DNA of 64,000 nt from Deltaproteobacteria bacterium (GTDB lineage: Bacteria > Myxococcota_A > Polyangia > Polyangiales > Sandaracinaceae), in NCBI GenBank assembly GCA_017303575.1, contig JAFLCL010000017.1, forward strand, positions 1 through 64,000, written 5' to 3'. How positions within the stretch are numbered: the stretch's first letter is position 1; every line of letters begins with the position of its first letter. The notes beneath the pieces were generated by a model. It saw only the letters and a list, made by a program, of their open reading frames with translations. It did no database searches and was not told the origin of the DNA. The translations under genes and the position numbers were made by a program. Below are positions 61,282 through 64,000 of this stretch, piece after piece.

Positions 61282-61362
61282 CGTGGGGGGTGGGGGGTCC
61301 AGGGCGAGTTCCGCAGGCCGCAGGCCGAGGATGTCTGAGCATCGGACCCCCCACCCCCCGCG
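61282..61362. repeat. Long G-rich imperfect inverted repeat between small genes
   Basis: Arms CGTGGGGGGTGGGGGGTCC (61282-61300) and its complement at 61344-61362 match at 18 of 19 bases around a 43-base loop. It lies 35 bases after the stop of the minus-strand gene at 61397-61756 and could act as a strong 3' hairpin. There is no T-run. The G6-T-G6 arms could also form non-B DNA. Confidence 0.7.
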
Positions 61363-61396
61363 GCCCGTCACGAAGCGAGTGTGATCGCGCGTGCGA

Positions 61397-61756
61397 TCAC
61401 ATCGCGGGCTTGTAGTAGAAGCGCTCGTGCACGACCTGGCCGTTCTTCCAACGGCGCACGCCGACCTGGCGCATGCGCGTCGCGAAGCCGCCCTTGAAGA
61501 CGACGTCCCAGTCCCACTCCGAGAAGCCTGCCCCGGTCGCCTCGTCGTAGCTCTGCGCGAGCAGCTCGGCGCTGTTCACCTTCTCGACTTTGCCGAAGAA
61601 CTCGTACTCGCGCTTGCGGTTCGCGTCCTTGCCGACGCACGGCGGGTCGAAGTTCTCGGACATCTCCACGCCGTCTGCGTAGAACTTCTCGAAGGCGTCC
61701 ATCGCCTTGCCCTGCTTGATGAGCTCGTTGACCTCGCGGTCCAGTGCTGCCGACAT
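61397..61756 (-). CDS. SnoaL/NTF2-like protein
   Basis: A 119-residue cytoplasmic protein with AGGAGGA before ATG 61756. It opens MSAALDREVNELIKQGKAMDAFEKFYADGVEMSEN, a SnoaL-like helix-rich start. It continues CVGKDANRKREYEFFGKVEKV, YDEATGAGFSEWDWDVVFKGG and VGVRRWKNGQVVHERFYYKP, matching the cone-shaped SnoaL/NTF2 fold. These proteins bind small ligands or act as cyclases/isomerases. No specific role can be given. Confidence 0.82.
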   Translation of the reverse strand: MSAALDREVNELIKQGKAMDAFEKFYADGVEMSENFDPPCVGKDANRKREYEFFGKVEKVNSAELLAQSYDEATGAGFSEWDWDVVFKGGFATRMRQVGVRRWKNGQVVHERFYYKPAM

Positions 61757-61863
61757 GTGCTTCCTCCTGAGTGAGAGGCGCGCAGCCTAGACCCCACGGT
61801 GTGCGCGACGGCGTTGCGAGGGAGCGACGTTGCGTTGTCGTGCGAGGGCTCGACGTGACCGCG

Positions 61864-61897
61864 AAAAAAGGCCCGCGCAGCGATCGCCGCGCGGGCC
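61864..61897 (-). terminator. Rho-independent terminator of the glycosyltransferase gene
   Basis: Minus strand: GGCCCGCGC, 10-base loop, GCGCGGGCC, followed directly by TTTTTT. A nine-pair GC stem and a clean U-tract, starting 26 bases after the stop at 61924, form a classic terminator. Confidence 0.9.
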
Positions 61898-61923
61898 GTT
61901 CCAGGCGAGAGAGTCGGTAGGGC

Positions 61924-63384
61924 TCAGCGCGCCTGATGCACGGAAAGCGTTCCGACGTAGAGGAAGCCGACCATGAAGAGCAGCACGAAGGGCACGCTGG
62001 CCCATGCGCCGATGAACATGCCGATGCCGATCGTCGCGATGAAGTAGAGCCCGAGGCCCACCTCGATCCACGAGAAGAGCTCCTTGCTCGCGCGGTACTT
62101 CTTCTTCGTCCAGCTCTCGCTCTTGAGCGTCACGCCGTGCTTGGGCGTGCGCACGAACTCGCTGTCCGAGCCGAAGAGACCCTCGACCACGGCGCGCGCG
62201 TTGTTGAGCGAGAGGCCGATGCCGAGCGCCATCATGAGCGGCAGGCGCGTGATCGCCTCCCAGAGGTTGCCGTACAGCGCGCGGTGCGTCGTCAGGTAGA
62301 AGAGGACGATCGAGCCGCTCGTGAGCGCGAAGAGAGGCACGTCGAGGAGCAAGAGCTCGGGACGGTTCATCTCCTGGCGCAGCATCATGTTCGGCAGCTG
62401 CAGGAGCGCGAGCGCGAGGAGGAAGAGGTACGCGAAGTTGTCCGTGAGGTGGAAGACGACCTCGAGCTTCACCTTCCACGGGATGTCCGCGCGGAGGATG
62501 GTGGGGATGAGCTTCTTCGCGGTCTGCGCCGAGCCCTTGGCCCAGCGGAACTGCTGCGTCTTGAAGCTGTTCATCTCGCAGGGCAGCTCGGCCGGCGCGA
62601 GCGCGTCGGGCACGTACACGAAGCGCCAGCCCTTGAGCTGCGCGCGGAACGAGAGGTCCATGTCCTCCGTCAGCGTGTCGTGCTGCCAGCCGCCGGCGTC
62701 GATGATCGTGCTCTTGCGCCAGATGCCCGCGGTGCCGTTGAAGTTGAAGAAGCGGCCCGAGCGGTTGCGCGCGATGTGCTCCACCACGAAGTGACCGTCG
62801 AGCATCATCGACTGCACGCGCGTGAGCATGGAGTAGTCGCGGTTCAGGTGGCCCCAGCGCGCCTGCACCATGCCGACCTTGGGATCGGTGAAGTGATGCA
62901 CGAGGTCGAGCACGATCGTGCGCGTCGGGACGAAGTCCGCATCGAACACGAGGAGGTAGTCGCCCTTGGCGACCTTGTGCCCCGCCTCGAGCGCGCCGGC
63001 CTTGAAGCCGGTGCGATCGACGCGGTGGATGTAGACGGCGTCGTAGCCGCGCTCGACGAGCTCTTCGACCTTCGCCTTCGCGATGTTCTGCGTCTCGTCG
63101 GTCGAGTCGTCGAGGACCTGGATCTCCAGCTTGTCCTTCGGGTAGTCGAGCGCCGCGACGCTCTCGATGAGCCGCTCGGCGACGTACATCTCGTTGAACA
63201 TCGGCAGCTGTACGGTGACCTTCGGCAGCTCCACGAACTTCGCGGGAGCCTGGGGCGCGCTGCTCTTGTGCTTCCAGTAGAGGTAGAGGAGCTGCGCGCG
63301 ATGGAAGCCGTAGACGGCGAGGACCGTCAGGATTCCCATGTAGAGCGCGATCACGACGAGCTGGAGGATCTCGGTGGCAGTCAT
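61924..63384 (-). CDS. Processive family-2 glycosyltransferase (cellulose/glucomannan synthase-like)
   Basis: A 486-residue inner-membrane protein. One N-terminal helix (LQLVVIALYMGILTVLAVYG) precedes the cytoplasmic GT-A domain with the processive beta-glycosyltransferase motifs: VLDDSTD (90-96), DAD (148-150), TED (239-241) and QQFRW (277-281). Four or five helices follow in the C-terminal half. The order and length fit cellulose synthase-like CslA/glucomannan-synthase proteins better than bacterial BcsA (no PilZ domain). It probably polymerises and exports a surface polysaccharide. A strong terminator follows at 61864-61897. The promoter region is shared with the divergent spermidine-synthase-like gene. 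Confidence 0.92.
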   Translation of the reverse strand: MTATEILQLVVIALYMGILTVLAVYGFHRAQLLYLYWKHKSSAPQAPAKFVELPKVTVQLPMFNEMYVAERLIESVAALDYPKDKLEIQVLDDSTDETQNIAKAKVEELVERGYDAVYIHRVDRTGFKAGALEAGHKVAKGDYLLVFDADFVPTRTIVLDLVHHFTDPKVGMVQARWGHLNRDYSMLTRVQSMMLDGHFVVEHIARNRSGRFFNFNGTAGIWRKSTIIDAGGWQHDTLTEDMDLSFRAQLKGWRFVYVPDALAPAELPCEMNSFKTQQFRWAKGSAQTAKKLIPTILRADIPWKVKLEVVFHLTDNFAYLFLLALALLQLPNMMLRQEMNRPELLLLDVPLFALTSGSIVLFYLTTHRALYGNLWEAITRLPLMMALGIGLSLNNARAVVEGLFGSDSEFVRTPKHGVTLKSESWTKKKYRASKELFSWIEVGLGLYFIATIGIGMFIGAWASVPFVLLFMVGFLYVGTLSVHQAR

Positions 63385-63591
63385 CGGTTCCTTCGCGTCG
63401 CTCGGAGGCTTGGTCGTTCGTCGAGCCGGCGCAGAGGCCGTCTCTCACGATTCCTGAACGGGTGACCAAGAAGGTGTCGAGCGCGCGACCTATGCCACGG
63501 CGATTGTCACGCGAATGTATTTCCTCGTGATTCATCGTCGGATCCGGTCGTGCGTGATCACGAGCCTCGCGAACACCGCGTACACAGCGGC

Positions 63592-64000
63592 GTGACTGTC
63601 TTCGAGGTCCTCGATTCGTCGCGCACCCCCGACGGAAAACACCTCGTGCTCACGCGCGAGAAGGGCGAGCTGACGATCTACGTGGAGGAGCGCGTGCTCA
63701 TGTCGAGCCGCCTCCACGGCTCCGAGGACGCGCTCGCCGAGGTGGGCTGCGCGCACCTCGAGATCGATCACGGCAAGAGAGCGAAGAAGAAGCGCGCGCC
63801 TGCGCGTGTGATCGTCGGAGGCCTCGGCTGCGGCTACACGCTGCGTCGCACGCTCGATCTCGTGGGGCCCGACGACATCGTGGAGATCTGCGAGGTGATC
63901 CCCGCGATCGTGACGTGGCATCGCGAGGGCCCGCTAGGCGCGCTCGCGCAGAAGCCGCTCGACGATCCGCGCAGCAAGCTCGTGCTCGGCGATCTCGGTG
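63592..64000 (+). CDS. Spermidine-synthase-like SAM-dependent protein (partial, C-terminus off window)
   Basis: The frame is open from GTG 63592 to the window edge (about 136 residues); a GTG at 63550 would add 14 residues. It reads VFEVLDSSRTPDGKHLVLTREKGELTIYVEE, then LMSSRLHGSEDALAEVGCAHLE and the SAM-binding glycine loop RVIVGGLGCGYTLRRTLDLVG followed by an acidic EICEVIPAIV. These match the spermidine-synthase-like methyltransferase fold in short bacterial proteins annotated that way. The catalytic part is mostly outside the window, so the reaction cannot be called. Confidence 0.75.
   Translation, partial: MTVFEVLDSSRTPDGKHLVLTREKGELTIYVEERVLMSSRLHGSEDALAEVGCAHLEIDHGKRAKKKRAPARVIVGGLGCGYTLRRTLDLVGPDDIVEICEVIPAIVTWHREGPLGALAQKPLDDPRSKLVLGDLG

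Noticed and set aside
63385-63591. Possible sigma-54 match (TGGCATAGGTCGCGCG) in the divergent promoter of the glycosyltransferase gene
   Set aside because: The -12 box lacks both T bases and it lies over 100 bp from the start; too weak to call. The region is otherwise a lower-GC promoter stretch with no clear boxes.

Overview
The window is about 64 kb of very GC-rich, densely coding bacterial chromosome. Several features point to a myxobacterium, most likely of the Sandaracinus/Polyangiales type. These are three HRD/DFG Ser/Thr kinases, many cysteine-rich lipoproteins with MopE-type metal-binding repeats, a MYXO-CTERM-like sorting signal, DUF1592/DUF1552 secreted protein pairs, PEGA-domain proteins, a B12-binding CarA/CarH-type MerR regulator and an FHA-domain sigma-54 activator. 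The taxonomic call is inference from gene content. No rRNA, tRNA, CRISPR array or insertion sequence was seen.

Layout: 1-601 holds the start of a membrane protein gene running off the left edge. 790-3922 is a secreted DUF1592 haem-motif lipoprotein followed by a Tat-type DUF1552 protein, joined by a 20-codon overlapping ORF. 3926-6541 is a large YfhO/GT-C-like membrane protein. 6617-11301 is a regulatory island: a Ser/Thr kinase with an anti-sigma-type zinc motif, a divergent sigma-70-like gene, and two outer genes (an intradiol dioxygenase-like protein and a small secreted protein) that carry the same 36-bp upstream element at the same distance from ATG. 11534-12852 is a DCC-family protein coupled to a CarH-like regulator. 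12859-19656 is a leftward run of secreted lipoproteins (two redoxin-like), a TPR/PEGA protein and a kinase, headed by a good sigma-54 promoter and facing an FHA/sigma-54 activator gene (19836-21185). 21186-23931 encodes a three-part GMC dehydrogenase.

24063-32789 holds a DUF1428 protein, a PhnD-like protein, a lipoprotein, cysD, a MopE-repeat lipoprotein and a second kinase with its secreted partner. 32879-37273 is a 1464-residue internally duplicated membrane protein with a nine-copy hexapeptide linker. 37288-43355 is metabolic: NudC, a GST, a hydroxyacid-oxoacid transhydrogenase-like enzyme, an acyl-CoA dehydrogenase, a thioesterase and an unknown protein. 43406-53440 is rich in secreted Cys-rich proteins, including a 1826-residue ORF that looks like a MYXO-CTERM protein fused in frame to a lipoprotein. 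53670-64000 has an M23 peptidase, TrmL, a kynureninase-like enzyme, PPK2, a DUF6986 aldolase-like protein, an EamA transporter, small proteins, a processive family-2 glycosyltransferase and the start of a spermidine-synthase-like gene.

Working together: most genes serve envelope and extracellular functions (lipoproteins, secreted haem and copper-type proteins) and the signalling that controls them. Control may act through kinase/sigma pairs and sigma-54 promoters, because at least three Cys-rich or redoxin lipoprotein genes have candidate -24/-12 elements. The best leads are the kinase/sigma island with its paired promoters, the sigma-54 lipoprotein regulon, and the MYXO-CTERM/lipoprotein fusion.
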